Assembly (NCBI RefSeq): GCF_031450785.1
Contig: NZ_JARTWB010000001.1
Coordinates: forward strand, 496,001 to 560,000
DNA length: 64,000 nt
Source: Caballeronia sp. LZ062
Lineage (GTDB): Bacteria; Pseudomonadota; Gammaproteobacteria; Burkholderiales; Burkholderiaceae
Reading direction: 5' to 3'
The notes below the pieces were generated by a model. That model had not been told where the DNA came from. It made no database searches and was given only the letters and a program-made list of their open reading frames with translations. Shown here piece by piece: positions 8,462 to 17,362 of the stretch (position 1 is its first letter; each line of letters opens with the position of its first letter). Both the position numbers and the translations under genes were made by a program.

Positions 8462-8760
8462 TGTGGATATCCTCTTTCGATTGAGATGCACCGGTTAGCC
8501 GCGCTCAGGGACGCGCGCTTCGCAGCGGTCCATGGCACGGAGCCGGTGACTGACATCATATGTCGCCCGATGTCGCGTTATCTTCATCAAAAGTCCTAAT
8601 TATATTTTCCCGGAGGCACCCATTCGGCGACCGGACATCTTTGTGCGTAGAATCGCTGCCGCTGGACATGCTTCGGATTTGGCATCGGGCGACATGAGGC
8701 GTCCGGTGAGGAATCCGCCTTGCTGACGCTTCACGCACACGACGACACAGGACACGCGCC
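8462..8760. other. Intergenic region without a recognised gene
   Basis: No credible coding frame or RNA was found. It contains an AT-rich stretch near 8595-8612 (AATTATATTTTCC) inside otherwise GC-rich DNA, suitable for promoters of the flanking divergent small genes. No defined -35/-10 pair stood out. Confidence 0.4.
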
Positions 8761-9075
8761 ATGAACAGCTCGCCGACGAAATGGCCGATGCTTGCCGCCC
8801 TCGCAATGGTGCTGGCTGGCTGCGCCGCTGGCGGCTCGCCGCAGAACGCCACGCATCTGACGCAAACGCAGTGCCGCGACCTCGCCGCGCTCAGGAACAA
8901 CGCGCCTCCGAACCGCGAGCGCAACGCAAGCGAACTGCAGGCGCTGAGGCAAGCGGGCTACGATGCATCGAAGTGGTACGACCCGTACTATCCCGACGAT
9001 CTCCAGGCGGCGCAGCGAAAGGTCGATGCGTGGTTCGCCGCCGAATGCCGGCCCGCTGCGCAGCAAAGCGAGTGA
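8761..9075 (+). CDS. DUF4148-like small lipoprotein
   Basis: The 104-residue protein has a lipoprotein signal peptide ending in the lipobox LAGC (Cys21), so it should be exported and lipid-anchored. The mature part carries a DUF4148-like signature: a helix with the spaced pattern ELQALRQAGYD, then YPDDLQAAQRKVDAW and two Cys residues (in QCRDL and AEC) that could form a disulfide. Family function is unknown; such proteins are numerous in Burkholderiaceae. Two more relatives occur in this window at 35286 and 49837. It is transcribed alone or ahead of the FMN reductase. Confidence 0.75.
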   Translation: MNSSPTKWPMLAALAMVLAGCAAGGSPQNATHLTQTQCRDLAALRNNAPPNRERNASELQALRQAGYDASKWYDPYYPDDLQAAQRKVDAWFAAECRPAAQQSE

Positions 9076-9191
9076 TCGCAAGCCGCAATCTGCATATCCT
9101 TAGCGCAAATCATGCGTTCCGCTACGCACACTCGCTGGCTATGATGAACAGTCCGACGGTTCGTACCGTCAACACTCCTGGAGCATCGAAC

Positions 9192-9830
9192 TTGACCCGA
9201 CCCGAAACACCGCGCCGTCCGCTCGTCGTCGGAATCGGCGGCACGACGCGGCCTGCGTCATCGACCGAACGCGCGCTCGCCTTCGCGCTCAAAGGCGCGC
9301 AGGAGTCCGGCGCTAGCGTGCAGTTGTTCGGCGGCGCGTTCCTGCATAGCCTTCCGCACTACGTGCCGGAATCGCGCGAACTGACCGACGAACAGCACGA
9401 ACTCATCGAAGCCGTGCGCGCCGCCGACGCGCTCGTCATCGCGACGCCCGGCTATCACGGCGGTATCTCGGGCCTCGTCAAGAACGCGCTCGACACGCTT
9501 GAAGAATTGCGGCTCGACGAGCGTCCGTATCTCGATGGCCGCGCAGTCGGCAGCATCGTCACCGCGTATGGCTGGCAGGCGGCGGGCACCGTGCTGACGT
9601 CGCTGCGCTCCATCGTGCATGCGCTGCGCGGCTGGCCGACACCGTTCGGCGCAGCGGTGAACACGCTGGAGACGCGCTTCGAGTCCGCCGATACGTGCTC
9701 GGACCCGAAGGTCGTCGCGCAGCTTCGCACTGTCGGGCAACAGGCTGCGAGCTTCGCGCACGCGTTCGGCGCGCACCGGCCGGACGCATGGCATCGCGTG
9801 GACAACAAGCTGGCGGTGGCGCAGAGCTAG
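9192..9830 (+). CDS. NAD(P)H-dependent FMN reductase (SsuE-like flavodoxin fold)
   Basis: The ~212-residue flavodoxin-fold protein has a first strand and phosphate-binding loop VVGIGGTTRPASST and a second conserved segment ALVIATPGYHGGISGLVKNALD, both typical of NADPH-dependent FMN reductases. TTG 9192 is favoured because GGAG lies 8 bases upstream; ATGs at 9141 and 9144 give a longer, poorly conserved tail and lack a ribosome-binding site. It converges on the ssuB gene. Reduced flavin from such an enzyme is the cosubstrate of the SsuD monooxygenase, so it is a good candidate for the SsuE role, although it is on the opposite strand and not in the operon. Confidence 0.85.
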   Translation: MTRPETPRRPLVVGIGGTTRPASSTERALAFALKGAQESGASVQLFGGAFLHSLPHYVPESRELTDEQHELIEAVRAADALVIATPGYHGGISGLVKNALDTLEELRLDERPYLDGRAVGSIVTAYGWQAAGTVLTSLRSIVHALRGWPTPFGAAVNTLETRFESADTCSDPKVVAQLRTVGQQAASFAHAFGAHRPDAWHRVDNKLAVAQS

Positions 9831-9843
9831 CGCCACCGCGTGA

Positions 9844-10640
<797 letters not shown>

Positions 10641-10644
<4 letters not shown>

Positions 10645-11435
10645 GGCTGCGCCTCGTTTTGATAAGCGGGATGCCAGCGCAGGCTTGCGCGTTCGATGGC
10701 GCGGGCGGCCATGTCCGCGAGCTTGCCGAGCAGCGCATAAAGCAGGATGCCGAGCACGACGACATCCGTTTGCAGGAACTCGCGCGCGTTCATCGTCATA
10801 TAGCCGATGCCCGACTGCGCGGAAATGGTCTCCGCGACGATCAGCATCACCCACATGAGCCCTAACGCGAAGCGCACGCCGACGAGAATGGACGGCAACG
10901 CGCCCGGCAAAATCACATGACGATACAACGCAAAGCCCGAGAGCCCATAGCTGCGCGACATTTCGATCAGATCGCGGTCCACCGAGCGAATGCCGTGATA
11001 CGTGTTCACATACACCGGAAAGAACACGCCCAGCGCAACGAGCACGAGCTTCGCTTCCTCGCCGATGCCGAACCACAAGATCAGGAGCGGGATCATCGCG
11101 AGCGCGGGGATGTTGCGGATCATCTGCACGGTGGAATCGAGCACAATTTCGGCGGGCCTGGAGAGACCCGTCGCAAGCCCGAGCACGAAACCAATGCCGC
11201 CGCCGACGGCGAAACCCGCGAACGCGCGCCATGCGCTGATTCTCACGTCCGTCCACAGTTCACCCGACTGCCAGAGCGACCACGCCGCCTTCGCGACCGC
11301 GAGCGGCTCGGGCAGCACGCGCGCGGACAGCCCGCCCGTGCGCGCGGCGGCTTCCCACGCAAGCAGAATCAGAAGCGGGACGATCCACGGCAAGACGCGC
11401 GTCCCGGCGCGTCGCAGCGTTTCATTTGGCTTCAT
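10641..11435 (-). CDS. ssuC: Aliphatic sulfonate ABC transporter permease SsuC
   Basis: The 264-residue inner-membrane permease has about six helices and the binding-protein-dependent transport motif: [24 protein letters not shown] at about residue 170-190 is the EAA loop that contacts SsuB. ATG 11435 has GAGGG five bases upstream; a TTG at 11447 overlapping the ssuD stop is the alternative. It moves sulfonates delivered by SsuA. Its tight spacing between ssuD and ssuB shows a single operon. Confidence 0.93.
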
Positions 11436-11443
11436 CGCGGCCC

Positions 11444-12592
11444 TCAACGAAGCGCGGCCTTCGGCAGTTCGGAGGTGCCGATCACTTCGCCGAACGGCCC
11501 CGAAAGCGGCCCGGACGCGCGGGCTTGCTGCGCGCGCGGCAGCAGCGGAAACACAAGTTCCGCGAAGCGATACGACTCCTCCAGATGCGGATAGCCGGAC
11601 AAGATGAACGTCTCGACGCCGATTTCAGCGTACTGCTTCATCAGCCCCGCGACCTGCTCCGGATTGCCGACGAGCGCCGTTCCCGCGCCGCCGCGCACGA
11701 GCCCGACGCCCGCCCACAAATGCGGATACACCTCCAGCTTGTCGCGTTTGCCGCCGTGCAGCGCGGCCATGCGCCGCTGGCCTTCCGAATCCATCTTCGC
11801 GAACTGCGCCTGCGCGCGCCGGATCGTCTCGTCGTCGAGCTTGCTGATGAGCTTGTCGGCGTCGGCCCACGCTTCCGCTTCCGTCTCGCGCACGATCACA
11901 TGCAGACGAATGCCGAAACGAATGCTGCGCCCTTGCGCCTCTGCGCGGCGGCGGATATCGGCGAGTTTCTTCTCGACTTCAGCAGGCGGCTCGCCCCACG
12001 TGAGATACGTGTCGATATGCTTCGACGCGATTTCGTGCGCAGCCGGCGACGACCCGCCGAACCACAGCGGCGGATGCGGCCGCTGCACCGGCGGATACAG
12101 CACCTTGCCGCCTTCCGTGCGCAGATGCTTGCCCGCGAAGTCGAAACTGCCCTTCTCGTGCGACGTTTCCAGAAGGCCACGCCAGATGCTCAGAAACTCG
12201 TCGGTGATCTCGTAGCGCGTGTCGTGACCCTCGAACACGCCGTCGCCGGCAAGCTCGTTCGGATCGCCGCCCGTCACGACGTTGATGAGCAGGCGCCCGT
12301 TCGAGAGACGATCGAAGGTCGATGCCATGCGCGCCGAGAGCCCCGGCGAACTCAGGCCCGGCCGGATCGCAACGAGAAACTTGAGGCGCCGCGTCGCCGG
12401 AATAAGGCTGGATGCGACCACCCACGCGTCTTCGCATGAGCGGCCCGTCGGCAGCAGCACGCCTTCGTAGCCGAGCGTGTCGGCAGCGACGGCGATCTGC
12501 CGGAAGTAATCGTAGTCGGCGGCACGCGCGCCTTGCGACGTGCCGAGATAGCGGCTGTCGCCATGAGTCGGGATGAACCAGAAGACATTCAT
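11444..12592 (-). CDS. ssuD: FMNH2-dependent alkanesulfonate monooxygenase SsuD
   Basis: The 382-residue protein is almost exactly the length of characterised SsuD (381). It is a luciferase-like TIM barrel that splits alkanesulfonates into aldehyde and sulfite using FMNH2 and O2. The N-terminus [19 protein letters not shown], the internal [16 protein letters not shown] and [12 protein letters not shown] are hallmark segments; the His/Arg-rich C-terminal region needed for substrate closure is present. It lies 57 bases after ssuA. Sulfite from the reaction enters cysteine synthesis, so the operon is expected to be induced under sulfate limitation, though no CysB/Cbl site could be assigned confidently. 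Confidence 0.96.
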   Translation of the reverse strand: MNVFWFIPTHGDSRYLGTSQGARAADYDYFRQIAVAADTLGYEGVLLPTGRSCEDAWVVASSLIPATRRLKFLVAIRPGLSSPGLSARMASTFDRLSNGRLLINVVTGGDPNELAGDGVFEGHDTRYEITDEFLSIWRGLLETSHEKGSFDFAGKHLRTEGGKVLYPPVQRPHPPLWFGGSSPAAHEIASKHIDTYLTWGEPPAEVEKKLADIRRRAEAQGRSIRFGIRLHVIVRETEAEAWADADKLISKLDDETIRRAQAQFAKMDSEGQRRMAALHGGKRDKLEVYPHLWAGVGLVRGGAGTALVGNPEQVAGLMKQYAEIGVETFILSGYPHLEESYRFAELVFPLLPRAQQARASGPLSGPFGEVIGTSELPKAALR

Positions 12593-12649
12593 GCTTGGGC
12601 GTTTCTCTCGTGGTCGGAATGGCTGAATTAGGATGTCCGGACTTTCTGT

Positions 12650-13624
12650 TCAGGCGACGTTCCAGCGCGCCTCGGTCACGTCGAGCTTCTTCGGAATCAG
12701 CCTGAGGTTGGTGAACGTATCGGCGATCTGCTGCTGGTACGCCAGCGTCGCCGGCGATATCGGCTCGATGCCGTACGCGGTGCGCTGCAACGCGTGCTCG
12801 ACGGTTGCCGCGTCCAGCCCCACGAGCGGCGACAGTTGCGCCGCGACGGCAGGCACGTTGTCGCGCGCCCAGCGGTCGACGTGATCCAGCTCTTCCAGCA
12901 CCGCCCGCACGATCTGCGGTTGCCCGGCCGCGAACTTGCGCGTTGCGACGTAGTACTGGATATTGCGCACGAGCCCGGTGCCGTCGACGAGTTGCCGCGC
13001 ATTCGCCTGCCTTTCGATGGCGGCGAGATACGGGTCCCAGATCACCCACGCATCGACACTGCCTTGCACGAACGCGGCTCGTGCGTCGGCGGGCGCAAGG
13101 TAGACGGGCTGGATGTCCGTGTACGCGAGCCCCGCTTTCTTCAGCGCCTCGACGAAGAGGTAATGCACGTTCGAGCCCTTGTTCAGCGCGATTTTCTTGC
13201 CGCGCAGTTGCGCGACCGAGCGGATAGCGGAGTCCTTCGGCACGACGATCGCCTCGGCGCGCGGCGCAGACGGCTCGTTGCCCACATAGACGAAATCGAC
13301 GCCCGCCGCCTGCGCGAAGATCGGCGGCGTCTCGCCGACCGTGCCCACGTCGACGGCGCCCGCGTTGAGTCCTTCGAGCAGTTGCGGTCCCGCCGGGAAT
13401 TCCAGCCACTGCACCGTGATGCCTTGCGGCGCGAGGCGCTTTTCGAGCGTGCCGCGCGCGCGCAGCACGACGAAGTTGCCGTATTTCTGATAGCCGATGC
13501 GCAAGGTCTTGACCGCATCGTCGGCGCGGGCGGCATTCGGCGCAAGCGCGCTTGCACCGAATGCGGCGAGCGTGAAGAGCGCGCGTCTGCGAGTGGATGA
13601 AGCGGGCGCGTTTTCCTGTGACAT
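12650..13624 (-). CDS. ssuA: Aliphatic sulfonate substrate-binding protein SsuA
   Basis: The 324-residue periplasmic binding protein has an N-terminal export signal with an Arg-rich Tat-like start (STRRRALFTLAAFGASALA) and a cleavage site near ARA/DD. The mature part has the SsuA pattern LRIGYQKYGNFVVLRARGTLEKRL, the specificity loop DVGTVGETPPIFAQAAG and VDAWVIWDPYLAAIE. It captures sulfonates for SsuBC. It is first in the leftward ssuADCB operon and divergent from a MetQ-like gene, with a 203-base shared intergenic region. Confidence 0.95.
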   Translation of the reverse strand: MSQENAPASSTRRRALFTLAAFGASALAPNAARADDAVKTLRIGYQKYGNFVVLRARGTLEKRLAPQGITVQWLEFPAGPQLLEGLNAGAVDVGTVGETPPIFAQAAGVDFVYVGNEPSAPRAEAIVVPKDSAIRSVAQLRGKKIALNKGSNVHYLFVEALKKAGLAYTDIQPVYLAPADARAAFVQGSVDAWVIWDPYLAAIERQANARQLVDGTGLVRNIQYYVATRKFAAGQPQIVRAVLEELDHVDRWARDNVPAVAAQLSPLVGLDAATVEHALQRTAYGIEPISPATLAYQQQIADTFTNLRLIPKKLDVTEARWNVA

Positions 13625-13827
13625 TCGTGATTCCTCGGGCGATGAGCGATGGCATCGTCGATGCCGCTTTCCCGGTCATCGTAACAACCGGCGACGCGCG
13701 GCCTAAGCAAGAAATCGTGATAAGCATTACACGCTGCGTGCGCGATATGGATAGCGTTCGATATTGTTTGCGGCACCGTAGGCGCGCCTCTAGCATCACG
13801 TCTCTTTCCACTGACGACGTCGCATCC

Positions 13828-14655
13828 ATGAAGATTTCCACGCCATTCAAATCCGCTCTCTTCTCGGTTCTGCTCGCATGGGGCGTGGCCGGTCTGCAAC
13901 CGGTTCAGGCCGCCGGCCAGACGGTTCGCGTCGGCATCATGTCGGGCGAGGACGAGGACGTCTGGCGCACGGTCGCGGCCAATGCAGCGAAGCAAGGCAT
14001 CACGGTCAAGGTCACGACTTTCTCCGACTACACGCAGCCCAACGAGGCGCTCTCACAGCACGATCTCGACGCCAACTCGTTTCAGCATAAGCCCTATCTC
14101 GATGCGCAGATTCAGGCGCGCCATTACGCCATCGTGCCGGTCGGCTTCACTTACGTGCAGCCCATCGGCCTCTATTCGCGCAAGGTGAAATCGGTCGCGG
14201 ATCTGCCGCAGAACGCCGCGATAGGCGTGCCGAACGATCCCAGCAACGAAGGCCGCGCGCTCCTGCTGTTGCAGGCGAACGGCGTGATCAAGCTGCGCGA
14301 CAACGTCGGCCTGCTGCCGACCGCGCGCGACATCGCAAGCAATCCGAAGCATGTGCAGATCAAGGAACTGGATGCGGGCATCGTCGGGCGCGCCATCGGC
14401 GATCTCGATGCGGCCGTCGTGAATACCGACTGGGCGATCAAGGCGGGCATCCGCATTCCGGAGGAACGCATCGCGCAGGAGAAGGTGCCGGGCAATCCGT
14501 ATCGCAACTTCATTGCCGTGAATGCGAAAGACGCGCAGGCACCTTGGGTCAAAACACTCGTCGCTAGCTATCAGCAGGCGAATGTGGCGTCGACCATTCT
14601 CGCGGTGTATCACGGCGCGACGCTGCCCGCGTGGGAAGGCGCGCCGCAGCGCTAA
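13828..14655 (+). CDS. MetQ/NlpA family ABC transporter substrate-binding protein
   Basis: The 275-residue secreted protein has signal peptide MKISTPFKSALFSVLLAW... cleaved near VQAA/GQ. The mature part matches the NlpA/MetQ family: VRVGIMSGEDEDVW, then the phrase DLDANSFQHKPYLD, and VPVGFTYVQPIGLYSRKVKSVADLP. Classical MetQ is a lipoprotein, but there is no lipobox Cys here, so the protein should be free in the periplasm. No metN or metI gene is adjacent. Its divergence from ssuA suggests a role in sulfur compound uptake, such as methionine or a related ligand. That is inference from position. Confidence 0.88.
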   Translation: MKISTPFKSALFSVLLAWGVAGLQPVQAAGQTVRVGIMSGEDEDVWRTVAANAAKQGITVKVTTFSDYTQPNEALSQHDLDANSFQHKPYLDAQIQARHYAIVPVGFTYVQPIGLYSRKVKSVADLPQNAAIGVPNDPSNEGRALLLLQANGVIKLRDNVGLLPTARDIASNPKHVQIKELDAGIVGRAIGDLDAAVVNTDWAIKAGIRIPEERIAQEKVPGNPYRNFIAVNAKDAQAPWVKTLVASYQQANVASTILAVYHGATLPAWEGAPQR

Positions 14656-14802
14656 ATGCGGTCGATTTCCATTCGGACACACTGAAAGCGGCGAGACGCC
14701 ATGCAGCCGCTTCGCATCGAGATGCCTCGGCACGGTCGTTGCGAGTAAGGAGGTTTGTCAAAGAGAATTGCGACGCAGCATTGCGCTGCGTCCACCGTCC
14801 CT

Positions 14803-17202
14803 ATGGCCTTACCTTCGATATTCGAGGAAATATTCAACACCGCGCCCGTCGGCAGCTACCTGCTCTCTCCTACTCCGGAAGCCGTCGTTCTCGCGGTGAA
14901 CGACGCGTTTCTGAAAGTGTCGACGCTGCGTCGCGAAGACATGGTGGGCAAGAGTCTCTTCGAGATCTTTCCCCATAACGAAGCCGATCCGAACGACACA
15001 GGCGTCGAGGCGCTGCGTCAGTCGATTGCGCGCGCGAGAGAGACCGGGCGTGCCGATCACATGCCCCTGCAACGCTTTCCGCTTTGGGTGACCGCCGAAG
15101 ACGGCACCATGCGCTACGAGGAACGTTTCTGGAGCGCGGTGAACACGCCGATCTTCAACGCGGAAGGCACGCTCATCTGCGTTTCTCACACGACCACGGA
15201 CGTTACGGCCACGCATCGGACGCAACAGGCGCTGGCCGCCAGCGAGCAACGGTTCCGCAGTCTGTTCGACGCGATCAATCAGGGCTTTTGCGTCGTCGAG
15301 TTGATCTTCGATGAACGCGGCGAGCCGGCCGACTACCGGTTTCTGACGGTGAATCCCGCATTCGAAACGCAGACCGGGCTGAAGGACGCAGTGGGAAGAA
15401 ACATCTCCGAACTGGTGCCCGGCCACGACCGCCACTTCTTCGACATCTACGGTTCTGTCGCTAAGAACGGCTTGCCTGTACATGTACAGGTGAAGGCGAC
15501 CAAACTCGGGCGCTGGTTCGACGTCTATGCGTTTCGCCATGACGCATCGACGCCGGACCAGATCGGCGTGCTCTTCTCCAATATCACCCAGCAGCGCAAA
15601 AGCGAGGAGCGGCTTCTTGCGAGTGAGCGCAGCGCGCGAGCAGCGGCTCGGGAGGCGGTGGACGCGACGCGCCGCCTCGATGCCGTGCTCGAAGCGGCGC
15701 CTATCAGCATCGTCGTCTGCGACGAGCATGGCGGTATCGAGCGCGTGAACCGCTCATTCGTTCAGCTATGGGGAGAGGCGCATCCGCGTCCCGCGACCAT
15801 CGACGATTTCGCGCAATGGAAGGGCCGCTGGGCCGATCATTCGGACAAGCACGGCGAGTTGCTGACTCCGCACGACTGGACGATTGCGCGCGTGCTCAAG
15901 GGAAGCGGCGCGACCACGGACATTGTGTCCATCGAGAGCTTCGATGACCCGCCCAACAGGCGGACCATCCTCAGCACGGGCGCACCGATCAAGGACGATC
16001 ACGGCGGCGTGATCGGCGCGGTCGTGGCGCAGCTCGACATCACGGATCGCATCAACGCAGAAGAAGAACTGCGTCTTGCCGACAAGCGCAAAGACGAGTT
16101 CCTCGCGACGCTGTCCCATGAACTGCGCAATCCGCTGTCCCCGATTGCGAGCGCCGCGCAGCTCATGCGCGCTGCGCCGGGCGACGCGCGCCGGGTAAGC
16201 AAGTCGTGCGAGATCATTTCGCGGCAAGTGAAGCACATGACCGGTCTTATCGACGATCTTCTCGACGTGTCGCGCGTGACACAGGGCCTCATCAAGCTCG
16301 ACATGGAAGTGCTCGACGCCAACCGCATAGCGGCCGATGCCATCGAGCAGGTGAGGCCCATCATCGAACGCAAGATGCATCGGCTGACGCTGCATACGCT
16401 CTCCTCTGCCGCGCTGGTTCGTGCCGACGAAAAGCGGCTGACTCAGGTGTTCGTGAACCTGCTCAACAATGCGGCGAAATATACGCCGGAGAAAGGCGTC
16501 ATCGAATTTTCCGTTGCAGCAGAAGGCAAGTTCATCAAGGTGACCGTGACGGATAACGGCATTGGCATGACGCCCGATGTCGCGGCCCGCGCATTCGATC
16601 TCTTCTCGCAGGCCGAACGCAGTTCGGACCGTACGCAAGGAGGACTCGGGATCGGGCTCGCGCTCGTCAAGAGCCTCGTCGCGCTGCATGGTGGAACCGT
16701 CAGAGCGTATAGCGCGGGGCCTGGCACGGGCAGCACGTTCGTCGTATGCGTTCCGCGGGCGGAGACCATCAAGCCGCAAAAGACGAAGAAAGAAGACGCT
16801 TCGCCGGAGCCGCCGTTTCTGACGCGCCTGCGCGTGTTGATCGTGGACGACAATACGGACGCGTCGGAAACGCTCGCCATGTTGATGGAGACACTCGGCA
16901 ATGAAGTGCGCGTGGCGGCAAGCGGGGCGGCCGCCGTGCAGGAAACGGAGCAATGGATTCCGCACGTCTGTCTGCTGGATATCGGCTTGCCGGACATGGA
17001 CGGGTATCAGTTGGCATCGCTTCTGAAGCGTCAACCGCGCACAGCCGATGCAGTCCTCGTGGCCGTGACGGGATACGGGTTGCAACAGGACAGAGAGAAG
17101 GCGCTCGCGGCCGGGTTCGATCACCACTTCGTAAAACCGCTCGACGTGGGCAAGCTTTTCTCGTTGCTCGGGGAAATCGCGTCGCGGCAGCGGCAGGAGT
17201 GA
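14803..17202 (+). CDS. PAS-domain hybrid sensor histidine kinase with C-terminal receiver
   Basis: The ~799-residue soluble kinase has three PAS-like domains (about residues 5-140, 150-280, 300-425), a HisKA dimerisation domain with the phosphoacceptor in SHELRNPLSPI (His near 437), an HATPase_c domain with the N box NLLNNAAKYTP and G box GGLGIGLALVKSL, and a receiver from about 677 with phosphoacceptor Asp in LLDIGLPDMDGYQL. There is no membrane helix, so it senses a cytoplasmic cue. The start is unsettled: ATG 14803 begins at the PAS domain, while a TTG at 14755 sits only one base after a perfect AAGGAGG. No separate response regulator is adjacent. Confidence 0.9.
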   Translation: MALPSIFEEIFNTAPVGSYLLSPTPEAVVLAVNDAFLKVSTLRREDMVGKSLFEIFPHNEADPNDTGVEALRQSIARARETGRADHMPLQRFPLWVTAEDGTMRYEERFWSAVNTPIFNAEGTLICVSHTTTDVTATHRTQQALAASEQRFRSLFDAINQGFCVVELIFDERGEPADYRFLTVNPAFETQTGLKDAVGRNISELVPGHDRHFFDIYGSVAKNGLPVHVQVKATKLGRWFDVYAFRHDASTPDQIGVLFSNITQQRKSEERLLASERSARAAAREAVDATRRLDAVLEAAPISIVVCDEHGGIERVNRSFVQLWGEAHPRPATIDDFAQWKGRWADHSDKHGELLTPHDWTIARVLKGSGATTDIVSIESFDDPPNRRTILSTGAPIKDDHGGVIGAVVAQLDITDRINAEEELRLADKRKDEFLATLSHELRNPLSPIASAAQLMRAAPGDARRVSKSCEIISRQVKHMTGLIDDLLDVSRVTQGLIKLDMEVLDANRIAADAIEQVRPIIERKMHRLTLHTLSSAALVRADEKRLTQVFVNLLNNAAKYTPEKGVIEFSVAAEGKFIKVTVTDNGIGMTPDVAARAFDLFSQAERSSDRTQGGLGIGLALVKSLVALHGGTVRAYSAGPGTGSTFVVCVPRAETIKPQKTKKEDASPEPPFLTRLRVLIVDDNTDASETLAMLMETLGNEVRVAASGAAAVQETEQWIPHVCLLDIGLPDMDGYQLASLLKRQPRTADAVLVAVTGYGLQQDREKALAAGFDHHFVKPLDVGKLFSLLGEIASRQRQE

Positions 17203-17362
17203 GGCAAGGTGCGGGATGGCGTTTCGCTCTTTCGCCGCCGCGCGTACCTGCCTGCGCTCAGCGCGCTGGCGTTGAGCCGCCTGTACGCTGCCGGCAATCG
17301 CTGCGGCGCCAACCGTTAGAATGGTCTGTCATATCCGCGTTTCGTGTCCCAAACCGCCATCC

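Noticed and set aside
11979..13850. 623-codon minus-strand frame across ssuA and ssuD
   Set aside because: It overlaps two certain genes in another frame, is Arg-rich and has no domain match.
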